Shown: positions 52,692 through 62,076 of the stretch, one piece after another | Layout: each line of letters begins with the position of its first letter | Position numbering within the stretch: the stretch's first letter is position 1 | Assembly (NCBI GenBank): GCA_016712525.1 | Contig: JADJQX010000006.1 | Coordinates: 930,001 to 994,000, forward strand | Source: Myxococcales bacterium | GTDB lineage: Bacteria > Myxococcota_A > Polyangia > Polyangiales > Polyangiaceae | Reading direction: 5' to 3' | DNA length: 64,000 bases | The notes under the pieces: generated by a model | Databases searched by the model: none | Seen by the model: the letters and a program-made list of their open reading frames with translations, nothing else | Told to the model about the DNA's origin: nothing | Program-made: the position numbers and the translations under genes

Positions 52692-54308
52692 TTACTTTTC
52701 GGCCGGGAGGAGCGGGAGCGGGACCCGCGAGCCCGGGAACATCTTCTCGGCGAGCGCCTTGCGATCGTTCGACCGCTTCTTGAGCTCGGCGCGCCCTTCG
52801 GGGGTCTGCACTTTGCCCATCTCGGCCTTGATGCGCGCGACCGACTCGGTGAGGTAGGCCGTGCGCGCGGGGCCGATCTTGTCTTTCGCGGCGTCGTCGA
52901 GGAGCGCGTTCGCGTAGTCCCTGCGGGGGCCCGCCGGGATGAGCGCCTCGACCTGCCCGCGGACGACCGTGCGGACGTGAGCGTCGACCTTCTCGGGCGA
53001 CGACGGCAGCTTCTCGAGCACCTTCGGGTAGAGGCCGCAGCGCGTCGGCGAGAAGATGTCGTTCTTCTCGTCGAAGAGCCGGATGGCCGTCACCGTCTGG
53101 AACGAGAGGACGCCCTTCTTCTGGAGGCCACGCTCGATGCGTTTGTCCATCTCGGAGCGCACCGGCATCATCGTCGGCAGGACGTCGAGCGAGTACGACG
53201 GAGGCCGCACGAGCTGGCTGCCGAAGACGAACGGGTCGACCCAGAGCTCGATGGGGGCCGTCTCGGTGCCGCTCGTGTAGCGGAGCTCGGTCTCGCAGAA
53301 GACCGACTTCAGGAGCCCCGAGATGCGCTTCGGTTGGTCGCCGTCGATGTTGGCTTGGACGAAGCCCGTGCCCGTGACCACCGTGCCGTCTTGGCGAGGG
53401 AGGCCCTCGTTCCAGGCCGTCATGCCGGCGATCATGATCTTCTCGAGGTCGTTCGCGAACGAGAGCCTCGGGTGCGATTTGTCGAGCGAGGCGGCCTCGC
53501 TGACGATGGCCTTGGTGTCCCCGCTGATGTTCGTGTCGACCGGGAGGAGCTTGTGCGTCGACACCCAGTTCGTCCACGGCTCCGACATCTCGTTCATGAG
53601 CGGACCCATGTTCACGTGACAGTCGTTGCACATGCGGTTGCCCTGCGCCGGCGCCTTGGACGTGCGCTTCGACGTGGGCTTCTTCTCGTAGACGAGCACC
53701 GAGTTGTCCGGCATGAGGCGCACGCGCTTCATGATGCCCGGGCCCTTCGGATCGGGCCCCGGGTTGAACACGTAGAAGTTGTAGAGGCCCGTCCTCCGAT
53801 CGAGCGCCATCACCTCGACGTGGTCGAACACGAGCGTGTCGCCCTTCTTGCCGGCCTCGCTGTCGGGGTCGGAGAAGAGCGCCATCATGAGGCTGTAGCT
53901 GCCCCACTGCGGGTCGTAGACGCCCTCGGGCGGCACACGATCGGGCGTGTTGCACCCGGTGATGACCGCGCGCGGGAGGATGGTGCCCGTCTTCGAGGCC
54001 GTGCCCGCGGTCTGGCGGGTCTGAGCCTCTTCGACGACGAAGACCTCTTTCGAGTCCGTGCGGGCGCAGGCACGCCCGATCCCGAAGAGCTGTTCGGCCT
54101 GCTGAACGGTGCCGGGCACCTTCTTCAGGTCCTTCTTGAGCGCGTCGGCGACGCGGTCGTCTCCGAAGAGCCCGTCGGCTTCGGCGATGTCTTCCTCGGA
54201 CTGCTCGACCTCACCCTCGCCCTCGCCCCCGCACGCCGGGACGAAGCCCGCGAGGAGGAGCGCCGAGGCGAGGCCGAGCGAGAGCCTAAGGCCCCCACGA
54301 AGCTTCAT
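52692..54308 (-). CDS. c-type haem lipoprotein of unknown function (operon gene 2)
   Basis: 538 aa from ATG 54308, inside the previous gene's stop (ATGA overlap). The signal peptide ends F-V-P-A-C (Cys 26), followed by an acidic tract G-E-G-E-G-E-V-E-Q-S-E-E-D. Haem c motif C-N-D-C-H-V at 227-231 is followed by G-P-L-M-N-E-M-S-E-P-W-T-N-W. Same architecture as gene 3 of the operon. Confidence 0.75.
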   Translation of the reverse strand: MKLRGGLRLSLGLASALLLAGFVPACGGEGEGEVEQSEEDIAEADGLFGDDRVADALKKDLKKVPGTVQQAEQLFGIGRACARTDSKEVFVVEEAQTRQTAGTASKTGTILPRAVITGCNTPDRVPPEGVYDPQWGSYSLMMALFSDPDSEAGKKGDTLVFDHVEVMALDRRTGLYNFYVFNPGPDPKGPGIMKRVRLMPDNSVLVYEKKPTSKRTSKAPAQGNRMCNDCHVNMGPLMNEMSEPWTNWVSTHKLLPVDTNISGDTKAIVSEAASLDKSHPRLSFANDLEKIMIAGMTAWNEGLPRQDGTVVTGTGFVQANIDGDQPKRISGLLKSVFCETELRYTSGTETAPIELWVDPFVFGSQLVRPPSYSLDVLPTMMPVRSEMDKRIERGLQKKGVLSFQTVTAIRLFDEKNDIFSPTRCGLYPKVLEKLPSSPEKVDAHVRTVVRGQVEALIPAGPRRDYANALLDDAAKDKIGPARTAYLTESVARIKAEMGKVQTPEGRAELKKRSNDRKALAEKMFPGSRVPLPLLPAEK

Positions 54309-55531
54309 TTCGCGCCCTTCGTCCAGTCGGCGCAGAAGGCGCTCGCCGTCTTCAGGGTGCAGGTGCCGGGCTTCTCGACCGCGCGGGCCGGGGCCGTCAT
54401 GACGATGTCCTTGCCGAAGGTGTCGTTGCAGAGCTTCGAGAGGTTCTCGCCGTAGTCGAAGTCGTTCTCGAGCTCGGCGACGCGCGTCGCTGGGATCTCG
54501 CAGATCGTGAGCTGCTGCGACTCGGTGCCGTCCTTGAGCTTGGCGCGGCGGCAGCCCGGCGGCAGCTTGTCGGCGGCCGACCACGTGCCCTGGAGGAAGC
54601 CCGGGAGCGCCGCGGGGAGGGCGTCGTACTTGCAGCCGCACTCGAGCGACGCGCGCACCACGATCTCGGTGATGTGCGGGTCGGACATGCGCCAGTCGAC
54701 GCCGCCGTTCTGGAGGCGGTTCACCGACATGCACGAGTACATCGACTGCTGCTCTTCGTAGCCGGGCGTGTTCGCCGCGGCGACCTTCGCGCCGAGGCCC
54801 TCGGCGACCTTCCAGTTTTTGCTGGTGGCGAGGCCGTTGCGCTCGCAGGCGGCCTTGAGCTTCGCCTTGGTCTCGGGGTTCGCCGTCTTGCTCGCGAGGT
54901 AGCAGGCCGCCGCGCGAACGTAGGCGAGCTCCTTGCTCTTGCCCTTGTCGACGCTGAGGTTGATCGAGTCGCGGATGAGCGTGGTGGCCGCGCCGCGCGT
55001 GTTGAACTGGCCCTTCATGCGGACGAGCTTCGGGTCGACCGTGGCGTTCAGGTTCTCCTTCGAGGAGAGGGCCTGCGCGAGCTCGCCGTCGATGGCGCCC
55101 GAGTACGTGTTCTTGCCGTTCTGGTCGAAGCGCGTCTGGCCGTCGACGTCCGAGTAGACCGACGTGAAGAGGCACTGGAGGGGCTTGCCCTTCACGATTT
55201 GCCCCGCCGTGGTCACCTTCTTGCCGTCGGAGATGGCCATGTACTCGCAGTACTCCTGGCCGCGATCGAGCTCGCCGTCGACGCCCTCGCGGTCGCCGCA
55301 CTGCCACCGAACCACGCCCTGCGCGGTCTCTTGGGCCTTCACGGCCGAGTGGCGGGTGATGTTGCCGTCGCAGAGCTCGGCGAGCGCCCAGACCGTCTGC
55401 GCCGACTCCGGCGTGATGTCGTCGACGCTGACCTCTTCCTCTTCCTCCGTGGTGGCCGAGCTGCAGCCCATGGCGAGGGTGGCGACGAGGGCGGAGATGG
55501 TCGAAAAGGCAAAAATTCGGCGTGCGCTCAT
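54305..55531 (-). CDS. Cys-rich lipoprotein, first gene of the haem lipoprotein operon
   Basis: 408 aa from ATG 55531. The signal peptide ends L-A-M-G-C (Cys 23), followed by S-S-A-T-T-E-E-E-E-E-V-S-V-D-D-I-T, an acidic start similar to gene 3. It has at least 14 Cys but no CxxCH. It probably forms a complex with the two haem lipoproteins encoded next. No family recognised. Confidence 0.7.
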   Translation of the reverse strand: MSARRIFAFSTISALVATLAMGCSSATTEEEEEVSVDDITPESAQTVWALAELCDGNITRHSAVKAQETAQGVVRWQCGDREGVDGELDRGQEYCEYMAISDGKKVTTAGQIVKGKPLQCLFTSVYSDVDGQTRFDQNGKNTYSGAIDGELAQALSSKENLNATVDPKLVRMKGQFNTRGAATTLIRDSINLSVDKGKSKELAYVRAAACYLASKTANPETKAKLKAACERNGLATSKNWKVAEGLGAKVAAANTPGYEEQQSMYSCMSVNRLQNGGVDWRMSDPHITEIVVRASLECGCKYDALPAALPGFLQGTWSAADKLPPGCRRAKLKDGTESQQLTICEIPATRVAELENDFDYGENLSKLCNDTFGKDIVMTAPARAVEKPGTCTLKTASAFCADWTKGAK

Positions 55532-55867
55532 TTGCCTACACGTAGTCCATGGCCTGAGGTGCGGCAAGGCGCCGAGGACGGATTTATTCCTCTAACGGAG
55601 TGTTCAACAATGGGTTTTTCTCGATGTTTCTTGGTGGTCGCCGGGCGGACCACCTAAAAAAATCGTTCGTAGGCTAAACAAATCGAGCCCCTCGAGGCAC
55701 ACGAAGGTCCTCCCCGTCGCCACGGATCGCGCAGCGCTTGCGTGCACCTCCGCGCGCCTCGTGCGCGGCGATCCAGGTGCGCACAGCGATATTTGCGCGC
55801 CAAAATGGGCCGAGGGCCGCGGCCATCGTGCGCCGTCGGCCCCCGGGTGCCTCCTCGAAGAGGTGCG
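55532..55867. other. AT-richer upstream region of the haem lipoprotein operon
   Basis: 336 nt without a supported gene. It is the local AT-richest stretch and includes a hairpin GGTGGTC ... GACCACC (55633-55654) next to a run of seven A (55656-55662). On neither strand is the hairpin followed by a T run, so it is not a clear terminator. It probably contains the operon's promoter; exact boxes cannot be fixed. Confidence 0.5.
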
Positions 55868-56938
55868 TCAGGTCGGGACGCCGATCTGCTCGATCTCCCA
55901 CGTGGCGACGGGCTTCACACGATCGCGGAGCATGGCCTCGACCTCGGCGTCGGTCTTGGGCTCGCCGAGGCGCACGAAGCGTCGCGAGAGCACGTCGTAG
56001 CGGCCCGCCCAGAGGAGCACCGACACCAAGAAGAAGTCGATGCCCTGGAACACGATCGCGCCCTCGGCGGCGTACTTCGCGCGGTTCTTGAGGAGCTCGG
56101 CCGGGTGATCGGCCCAGTGGCGCGCCGCCATGAGGTGATGGCTGATGTGGTAGCCGTCGTTGAAGCAGCGGCGGTTATACCCGCTGTTGATGCACGTCAC
56201 CGAGTTCGCGATGCCGTTGTTCTTGCGAGCCGTGTTGATGAACGCGTGCTGGCCCCAGTTGCCCACCATCATCATGAAGCGGCACGTCACGTAGGGGACG
56301 AGGAACACCGTGACGCCGAAGCGCCAGTCGAGCGCGATCCCGCCCGCGATGACCGCCATGTGGCAGAGCTCGCTCACCACGGCCCGGCGCGCCATGTCCT
56401 TCTTCTTGTGGCGCGCGAGGTAGAGCGGCAGCTCGATGAGCGAGAAGAGGAAGAAGCGCGCGAAGTAGGCGAGGAAGTGGAGGAAGCTGTCGCGCTGGTA
56501 GCGGATCGTCGACGAGAGATCCGTCGGCATGTTGTCTTCGGCGTGGTGCATCCCGATGTGGTGCTCGCGGTAGCCCGTGGGCATGCCGAAGAAGAACGTC
56601 ATGAGGTAGGGGTGCGCGCGATCGAGCACCTTGAGCCGCTTCAAGAAGGGCCGGTGCATCGTGTTGTGCAGCATCAAGATCACGGGCGACACGAAGTAGC
56701 CCCAGATCACGAGGTACACGGCGATCGGCACGAGCGGGTGGACGAGCCCGCGCTTCAAGAGGAAGAGGAGGCCCACCATGCCCGAGCCCATGAGGGCGAC
56801 CATCTGGAGCGTGAGCCGAATGAAGACCTCGTCGCGTTTGTCGTGCAGGATCGACTGACAGAAGCGGGTGAACGGGCCGTCTCCGTAGGTGGGGGCGGCG
56901 GCCGGATCGGTCAGCTCGAGGGGCGCGAGATCGGACAT
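55868..56938 (-). CDS. Membrane fatty-acid desaturase
   Basis: 356 aa. Three His boxes are present: H-N-T-M-H (91-95), H-H-I-G-M-H-H (126-132) and H-I-S-H-H (263-267), with hydrophobic segments between. This is a di-iron membrane desaturase/hydroxylase. The substrate (fatty acyl-CoA, phospholipid or sphingolipid-like) is not clear. It stands alone, with no cytochrome b5 or ferredoxin neighbour. Confidence 0.85.
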   Translation of the reverse strand: MSDLAPLELTDPAAAPTYGDGPFTRFCQSILHDKRDEVFIRLTLQMVALMGSGMVGLLFLLKRGLVHPLVPIAVYLVIWGYFVSPVILMLHNTMHRPFLKRLKVLDRAHPYLMTFFFGMPTGYREHHIGMHHAEDNMPTDLSSTIRYQRDSFLHFLAYFARFFLFSLIELPLYLARHKKKDMARRAVVSELCHMAVIAGGIALDWRFGVTVFLVPYVTCRFMMMVGNWGQHAFINTARKNNGIANSVTCINSGYNRRCFNDGYHISHHLMAARHWADHPAELLKNRAKYAAEGAIVFQGIDFFLVSVLLWAGRYDVLSRRFVRLGEPKTDAEVEAMLRDRVKPVATWEIEQIGVPT

Positions 56939-57041
56939 CGTGGCGGTCTTTAGCCCGATCCCGTGGACGGTGCCAGGGCGTGACGGTGCGAACCTTCGTT
57001 CGCGGTTCGGCAGGCTCCAACCTCGCGAAACTGCGCAGGAT

Positions 57042-58073
57042 TTAGAACGTGGAACGAACGGCGAGCCCGGCCCCGGCGGGGCTCGGAGCGACGGGGAACG
57101 ACCGCGGCAAGAGGAGCGCCGTCCAGAGCGCGCCGAAGCCCACGCCGACCGCGATCGTGCTCACCCAGGCGAGGTCCCGCGCGCGCTCACCCGCCGCGAG
57201 GGCTTCGGTGTCGGTGCAGTAGGCGCGGGCGTCGATGCACGTGGAGGTGTAGGTGGAGCGCGCGGAGACGGCCATGATCCCCGTGATCCCTGCCACACCG
57301 AAGCCCGCGAGCGAGACCCCGAGGGAGGCCCACGAGGCCGCGCTGAACGAGGCCCGTGGGTGGGCCTGGGCCTCGTCGGGGGAGGCGGTCGCGGAGCCGG
57401 GCTTCGTGGTGAGCACGTACGCTTTCGGCGTGAACCCCTCGGGGGCGGGAGGCGCGGCGGTCGAAGGAGGAGCTGCGGTCGGCGGGGCGGGCGCGGGGAG
57501 CGCGGGGCTCGCCTCGTCGTCGATCGCTACCTTCTTGTGCTCACCCTCGCGGAGGTCGAAGGCCCGCGTCGAGGGGGCGGCGCCGTCGCGCTCGATGCGC
57601 GCCGTGTGAGCGCCGGGATCCAGCCGAACGGGCTCGCCGAGGTCGTCGATCTTCTGGCCATCGATGGAGACGCGCGAGGGCGCCCCCCGGCCCGGAGAGA
57701 GGACGAGCACGACGGTGGGCACCCGTGGCCCGAGCGCGGCGAGGTGAGCGTGGGCCTCGCCGAGGCGATCGGCTCGGCCGTCGGCGCGGGCGCGGGTCGC
57801 GGCGCTCAGGTAGGCGCGCTCGGCCGACGCGACTCTCCCGGCCTTCTCGAGGCACAGCCCGAGGTTCATCAGCGTGCCGCCTGCCGGGTCGAGGCGCTGG
57901 CTCTCTTCGAAGAGGGGGCAGGCGCGGGCGTAGTCGCCGGCTTCCATGGCCTTTTTTCCCTCCCGGAACATGCTGTCGGCCGTGTCCGTCGGCGCCGAGG
58001 GCTGGGCGGCCGCGACCCCCAGGAGGGAGAACGTCGCGAGACAGGCGAGCGCCCCGACGAACCGCGCCCTCAC
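57042..58073 (-). CDS. TPR/PEGA-like envelope protein, paralogue of 40902-41831
   Basis: 343 aa from GTG 58073, with AGAGGG upstream and a GTGA overlap with the sigma factor stop. Signal peptide (A-C-L-A-T-F-S-L-L-G-V-A-A-A-Q), one TPR-like repeat (R-E-G-K-K-A-M-E-A-G-D-Y-A-R-A-C-P-L-F), a PEGA-like beta segment (S-R-V-S-I-D-G-Q-K-I), a Pro/Ala linker and a C-terminal membrane hairpin with a Cys loop. The same layout and motifs appear in the kinase operon paralogue. It is coupled to the sigma factor. Confidence 0.72.
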   Translation of the reverse strand: MRARFVGALACLATFSLLGVAAAQPSAPTDTADSMFREGKKAMEAGDYARACPLFEESQRLDPAGGTLMNLGLCLEKAGRVASAERAYLSAATRARADGRADRLGEAHAHLAALGPRVPTVVLVLSPGRGAPSRVSIDGQKIDDLGEPVRLDPGAHTARIERDGAAPSTRAFDLREGEHKKVAIDDEASPALPAPAPPTAAPPSTAAPPAPEGFTPKAYVLTTKPGSATASPDEAQAHPRASFSAASWASLGVSLAGFGVAGITGIMAVSARSTYTSTCIDARAYCTDTEALAAGERARDLAWVSTIAVGVGFGALWTALLLPRSFPVAPSPAGAGLAVRSTF

Positions 58074-58933
58074 AGCACCCTCTTCAGGCTCAGATCGAGC
58101 TGGCTTCGCGCCAGGCGGAGCAGGCTCTCGAACTCGGCGCGCCCCACGTTCATGCGCTTTTCGAAGGCGATCCGCGTGCGATCGAGCACCGCCTCGCGCA
58201 CCTTCGCCACCCAACGCGCCGCCGTGGCCCGGTGCACTCCGTAGAGCTCGCCGAGCGCGTCGATCCCGAGGCCGTCGACGGCGTGCTGCCGGAGGAGGAG
58301 CCGCTCCTTCGCGTCGAGGCTCGCGAGGGCGTCGTGGAAGGCCTCTTTGAAGGCGGGGCGGTACGCCTCTTTCACGAACGCGAGCTCGACGTCTCCGTCG
58401 GCCACGGCCCGCGAGATGACGCCGCTCTCCGAGACCTCGCGCTCGGTCTTTTTCCGAGCGCGGAGGGCCGCGCGCGTGGCCGACACCCCGATCCAGCCGG
58501 AGAGCTCGCCGCGCCCGGCGTACTGCGCGATCTTCGGCCTCTCACCGGGCTTCGCGACGAAGAGGTGCTCCCGGAGGTTCTGTTCGATCTCGGCGATTTC
58601 GTCGGGCGAGAAGCGTTGCCCGCGGAGCCTGCCTGCCGCCGACCCGTGGACGTGCGCGCGCTCGATGGTGCCGATGGCGGCGGCGTCCCCTTGGCCCGCT
58701 GCGTGGGCGAGCCAGAGGTCCTCGACGTGGACCTTCGCGACGGCCTCGGGGGTCGGCGTCTCGAGCACCTCCACCAACCGGCGGACGAAACCGGTCGCGT
58801 GCCGCGCGAGGGCGGGGTGGGCCTCGGTCGCGCGCGCCGTGGCGTCGACGAGAGCGCTCGCGAGGGCCTCTGCGGCGGCGGGCGGGAGCCCTGCCTCGCG
58901 TGCCGTGGCGAGGGCCGTGGCGCGAACGTCCAT
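58070..58933 (-). CDS. Sigma-70-like factor or regulator
   Basis: 287 aa. The C-terminal 80 residues are a sigma region 4-like helix-turn-helix (F-H-D-A-L-A-S-L-D-A-K-E-R-L-L-L-R ... L-G-E-L-Y-G-V-H-R-A-T-A-A-R-W). A region-2-like part is visible near residues 125-165, but the N-terminal 100 residues do not match standard ECF factors. It is probably an ECF-like sigma factor or derived regulator. It is encoded divergently from a zinc-finger kinase that could serve as its anti-sigma partner. Confidence 0.68.
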   Translation of the reverse strand: MDVRATALATAREAGLPPAAAEALASALVDATARATEAHPALARHATGFVRRLVEVLETPTPEAVAKVHVEDLWLAHAAGQGDAAAIGTIERAHVHGSAAGRLRGQRFSPDEIAEIEQNLREHLFVAKPGERPKIAQYAGRGELSGWIGVSATRAALRARKKTEREVSESGVISRAVADGDVELAFVKEAYRPAFKEAFHDALASLDAKERLLLRQHAVDGLGIDALGELYGVHRATAARWVAKVREAVLDRTRIAFEKRMNVGRAEFESLLRLARSQLDLSLKRVL

Positions 58934-59037
58934 GGGGGCACCATAGCCCAGCGGAGGAGGCCGACAAGAGCTCGCCGCGGTGCCTCCCGTCCTCGTTCCT
59001 CCCGCATCCCGGCTCGACCTGGTAGGCTCCTTTCTCC

Positions 59038-60588
59038 GTGTCCGACCTGCCGTGCCCTCCCGAGGACGAGCTCCTGGCCTTCGCGAGCGGGGGCGCGTCC
59101 GAGGCGGTCCGCACGCGTATCGTCGGGCACCTCGCCGGATGCGACGAGTGCCGCGAGGTCACGAGCGAGCTCTCCAAGGCCCGCCTCGGGGTGGCCCCCA
59201 CCGAGACGCCCGATCCGCGCCACTCGGCCCCCCCGCCATACGAGCGACCGCCCGTGCTGGTGTTCGATCCGGGGGAGACGATCGCAGGAAAATTTCGGGT
59301 GGTGCGGGTCCTCGGGCAGGGAGGCATGGGCGTCGTGGTGGACGCCGAGCACCTCATGCTCGGCAAACGTGTCGCGCTCAAGTTCATGAGCCCGAAGCTC
59401 GCCGAGGACTCCGAGGCGGTCGCTCGGTTCGTGCGCGAGGCGAGGGCCGCCGCGCGCCTCGTGAGCCCCCACGTCGTGTCGGTGCTCGACGTCGCGACCC
59501 TCGACGACGGCACGCCCTACATCGTGATGGAGCGCCTCGTCGGGTGCGACCTCGCGACGCTGCTCGAACGAGGCGGGGCGCTCGAGCCGTCGCTCGCCGT
59601 GGGGTACGTGCTCGAGGCCATGGAGGCGCTCGCCGAGGCGCACGCCGCGGGCATCGTCCACCGGGATCTCAAGCCCGCGAACCTCTTCCTCGCCGAGCAA
59701 AAGAGCGGTTCGTCGATCGTGAAGGTGCTCGACTTCGGGATCGCCAAGTCGGACGATGGCGCCCTCGGGGGCGGGGTCACGACCTCGCGCACGGTGCTCG
59801 GCTCGCCGCGCTACATGGCCCCCGAGCAAATGCAGAGCTCGAAGGCCGCCGACATGCGGGCCGACGTGTGGGCGCTCGGCACCATCTTGTTCGAGCTCGT
59901 CTCGGGGAAGCCGGCGTTCGGGGGCGAGACCCTCGCCGCGCTGTCCGTCGCGGTGTGCGCGGGGCCTATCCCTAGCTTGGCCGACGCCGCGCCGAACGCC
60001 CCGCGGGCCCTCGTCGAGGCCGTCGCGGGGTGCCTCGAGCGCCGAGTCGAGGCGAGGTTCTCGGACGTCGGCGTGCTCGCGCGGGCCCTCTCCTCCGTGG
60101 CGCCCGCCTCCGCTGCCGCGAGCCTCGCCACGATCGAAGCGGCGTTTCCCGGTCGCGCCGAGGCGCGCTCGATCGCCCCGACCGAGGAGGCCTCCCGCGT
60201 CTCGGCCGAACGACCTGGCGGCGCTCGTAAGTGTTGGATAGGTATGGCTTTTGTTCTCGCGGTTGGGTTCGGCGCCGCGGCGGTGTGGGGCGTCGGCCGC
60301 GCACGCTCGACGCAGGGAGAGCCTGGGCCGGGCCCGACCGCGACCGCTCCGGGCGCGGCCTCCTTGGTGCTCGTGCCCACGCCCACCCCGAGCGTCGCGC
60401 CCACGTCGGAGCCGTCCGCCGCGCAGCCCGAGGCGGCTCCTTCCGTCGCGAAGGTGCGCTCGAACGCGAGCGCCAAACCGGGCGTCGCAGGTCCCACGAG
60501 CCCGTCTCCCGTCCCTCCTGCGCCCTCACGGCCACCGTCGGCGGCGCCTCACCCCACGCCGTCTTCCCCTTACGACGAACGGAGATAG
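59038..60588 (+). CDS. Ser/Thr kinase with N-terminal zf-HC2-like anti-sigma domain
   Basis: 516 aa from GTG 59038. Residues 10-45 have the zinc-finger pattern H31-x3-C35-x2-C38 of zf-HC2 anti-sigma domains. The kinase has glycine loop G-Q-G-G-M-G (93-98), Lys115, H-R-D (208-210) and D-F-G (232-234). A transmembrane helix near 400-420 and a Pro/Ala-rich tail follow. The sigma-like gene is directly upstream and divergent, so kinase and sigma factor are likely one control unit. Confidence 0.85.
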   Translation: MSDLPCPPEDELLAFASGGASEAVRTRIVGHLAGCDECREVTSELSKARLGVAPTETPDPRHSAPPPYERPPVLVFDPGETIAGKFRVVRVLGQGGMGVVVDAEHLMLGKRVALKFMSPKLAEDSEAVARFVREARAAARLVSPHVVSVLDVATLDDGTPYIVMERLVGCDLATLLERGGALEPSLAVGYVLEAMEALAEAHAAGIVHRDLKPANLFLAEQKSGSSIVKVLDFGIAKSDDGALGGGVTTSRTVLGSPRYMAPEQMQSSKAADMRADVWALGTILFELVSGKPAFGGETLAALSVAVCAGPIPSLADAAPNAPRALVEAVAGCLERRVEARFSDVGVLARALSSVAPASAAASLATIEAAFPGRAEARSIAPTEEASRVSAERPGGARKCWIGMAFVLAVGFGAAAVWGVGRARSTQGEPGPGPTATAPGAASLVLVPTPTPSVAPTSEPSAAQPEAAPSVAKVRSNASAKPGVAGPTSPSPVPPAPSRPPSAAPHPTPSSPYDERR

Positions 60589-60645
60589 CGCTCCCTCTGC
60601 GGCTTTCGTGCCTCGGCCGGACGTGTACGCTACGCTCGGCGCCGC

Positions 60646-61515
60646 ATGTCGACCGACGAAGCCGAGATCTGGGTGGTACGCGACGAGATCACCTCGCCGC
60701 CGAGCCGAGCCGTCAGCATTCGAAAGCTCCGGCGTGGCGTGAAGCTCGGCAAGCTCCGCCTCGAGTACGAGGTCGCGCGCGTGGGCACGGATCGCTGGAT
60801 GACCCTCGCCGAGCTCTTCGACTCGCGCAAGCCGAAGCCCGTGGTGCTCACGGAGTCGTCGGTGGTCACGTCGGCGCCGAACCGGGCGACGTCGGAGGAG
60901 GAGGCCGCGCGTGTGCTCGAGCGCCCGCACAGGCCACGGCTTCGTCGCATCAGCAAGGCCTCGAACGCGCCCCCGTCGGATCCCGAGCCGCTCGAGCTCA
61001 CCGCCGACGACGTGCTCTCCGACCCCGACCTCGACGTGGACGACGACGAGATCGACGTCGTCGCCACCTCGCAGCTCCCGAAGGTCATCGTGGATGGTCT
61101 CGAGGATCCGCTCCCCTTGCTTACGGCGAGCCCCGACGCGACGCCCACACCGGCCGCGCCCGAGGCCCTCGGAGACCCCACACCGTTGCTCGCCGCCGCC
61201 GCCTTCGAGCCCGAGCCCGAGACGGCTCGGCCGAAGGTGTCCGTGCCCGCGCTCGCCCCGCCCGACACACCGGCCTCCGTGTTCAGCTCGCCGCCCCCTT
61301 CGGTGCGCGCCGCCGCGCCCACGCTCTACACCCGCGAGGAGTCGGGGGGCGTCACCGTGACGGCCATCGACGTGCCGTTCTTCGCCCTCGTGCGCCTCAT
61401 GATCAAGGTCGCCTTCGCGAGCCTTCCGGCGCTCGTGCTCCTCTCGGTCGTCCTCTCTCTCGTGCTCTTCGGCGCGCGCTGGGTCGCCGTGGCCGCGGGG
61501 CTCGGCGCGCGCTGA
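60646..61515 (+). CDS. GYF-like membrane-anchored protein
   Basis: 289 aa. The N-terminal 60 residues (I-W-V-V-R-D-E ... D-R-W-M-T-L-A-E-L-F) resemble GYF_2-type domains, which bind Pro-rich sequences. An acidic Pro/Ala-rich linker (about 65-230) leads to one or two C-terminal hydrophobic segments. It may link signalling components, such as the Pro-rich kinase tail encoded upstream; this is inference. Confidence 0.55.
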   Translation: MSTDEAEIWVVRDEITSPPSRAVSIRKLRRGVKLGKLRLEYEVARVGTDRWMTLAELFDSRKPKPVVLTESSVVTSAPNRATSEEEAARVLERPHRPRLRRISKASNAPPSDPEPLELTADDVLSDPDLDVDDDEIDVVATSQLPKVIVDGLEDPLPLLTASPDATPTPAAPEALGDPTPLLAAAAFEPEPETARPKVSVPALAPPDTPASVFSSPPPSVRAAAPTLYTREESGGVTVTAIDVPFFALVRLMIKVAFASLPALVLLSVVLSLVLFGARWVAVAAGLGAR

Positions 61516-61521
61516 CGCGTC

Positions 61522-61995
61522 TCAGCGGCAGCCCGTGCCCGTGCAGGGGCACGTGGTGCCCGGCGGGCACGAAGCCGAACAGTCGGCCGAGTTGCACGTC
61601 GTCGTGCAGCCGCCCCCCGTGCAAGAGACCGGGCACGTCGAGCCTTGGTCGCACACCGACGTACACGCGCCACCCGTGCAGCCGACGTCGCAGCGGGCGT
61701 TGGCGGAGCACCTCACCTTGCAGCTCCCGCCGGTGCACCCGATCTTGCAGGTGCTCTGCTCGCGGCAGGTGACGTCGCAGCTCCCGCCCGTGCAGGTCAT
61801 CGCGCACGTCTCGCCCGCGGGGCACTCGCACGGGGTGCCGGCGGTGCACGAGACGTCCTTCGAGGGCTTCGTGCCGCCGTCTCCGCCCGCGCCGACCTGC
61901 CAGTCGTACGAGCAGGCCGCGAGCACGATCGCCGAAGGGGCCGCGAGGGCGGCGAGCCGGCAAACGACGGAGCGAGAGGGCGTGGGAGCGGCCAT
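61522..61995 (-). CDS. Cys-rich repeat lipoprotein
   Basis: 157 aa with lipoprotein signal (A-I-V-L-A-A-C, Cys 28). The mature part has four exact-period repeats, with C-T-G-G starting at residues 68, 87, 106 and 125 (period 19), each C-T-G-G-x-C-x3-C. The pattern suggests a disulfide-rich elongated surface protein. Function unknown. It is convergent with 60646-61515 (6-nt gap). Confidence 0.72.
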   Translation of the reverse strand: MAAPTPSRSVVCRLAALAAPSAIVLAACSYDWQVGAGGDGGTKPSKDVSCTAGTPCECPAGETCAMTCTGGSCDVTCREQSTCKIGCTGGSCKVRCSANARCDVGCTGGACTSVCDQGSTCPVSCTGGGCTTTCNSADCSASCPPGTTCPCTGTGCR

Positions 61996-62076
61996 GAGGG
62001 GACGACCTCGACCATACGGCCCGGCGCGGCCGAGGTCACCTTCTTCGTGCGCCTCGGCGGGTGCTACGGTGCTCGG

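Noticed and set aside
55633..55662. Hairpin GGTGGTC...GACCACC next to A7 as a terminator
   Set aside because: The run after the hairpin is A, not T, on the + strand, and on the minus strand the T run precedes the hairpin.
55674..55901. A 75-aa minus-strand ORF before the lipoprotein operon
   Set aside because: It overlaps the 3' end of the desaturase gene, is Arg-rich and lacks a binding site or motif.
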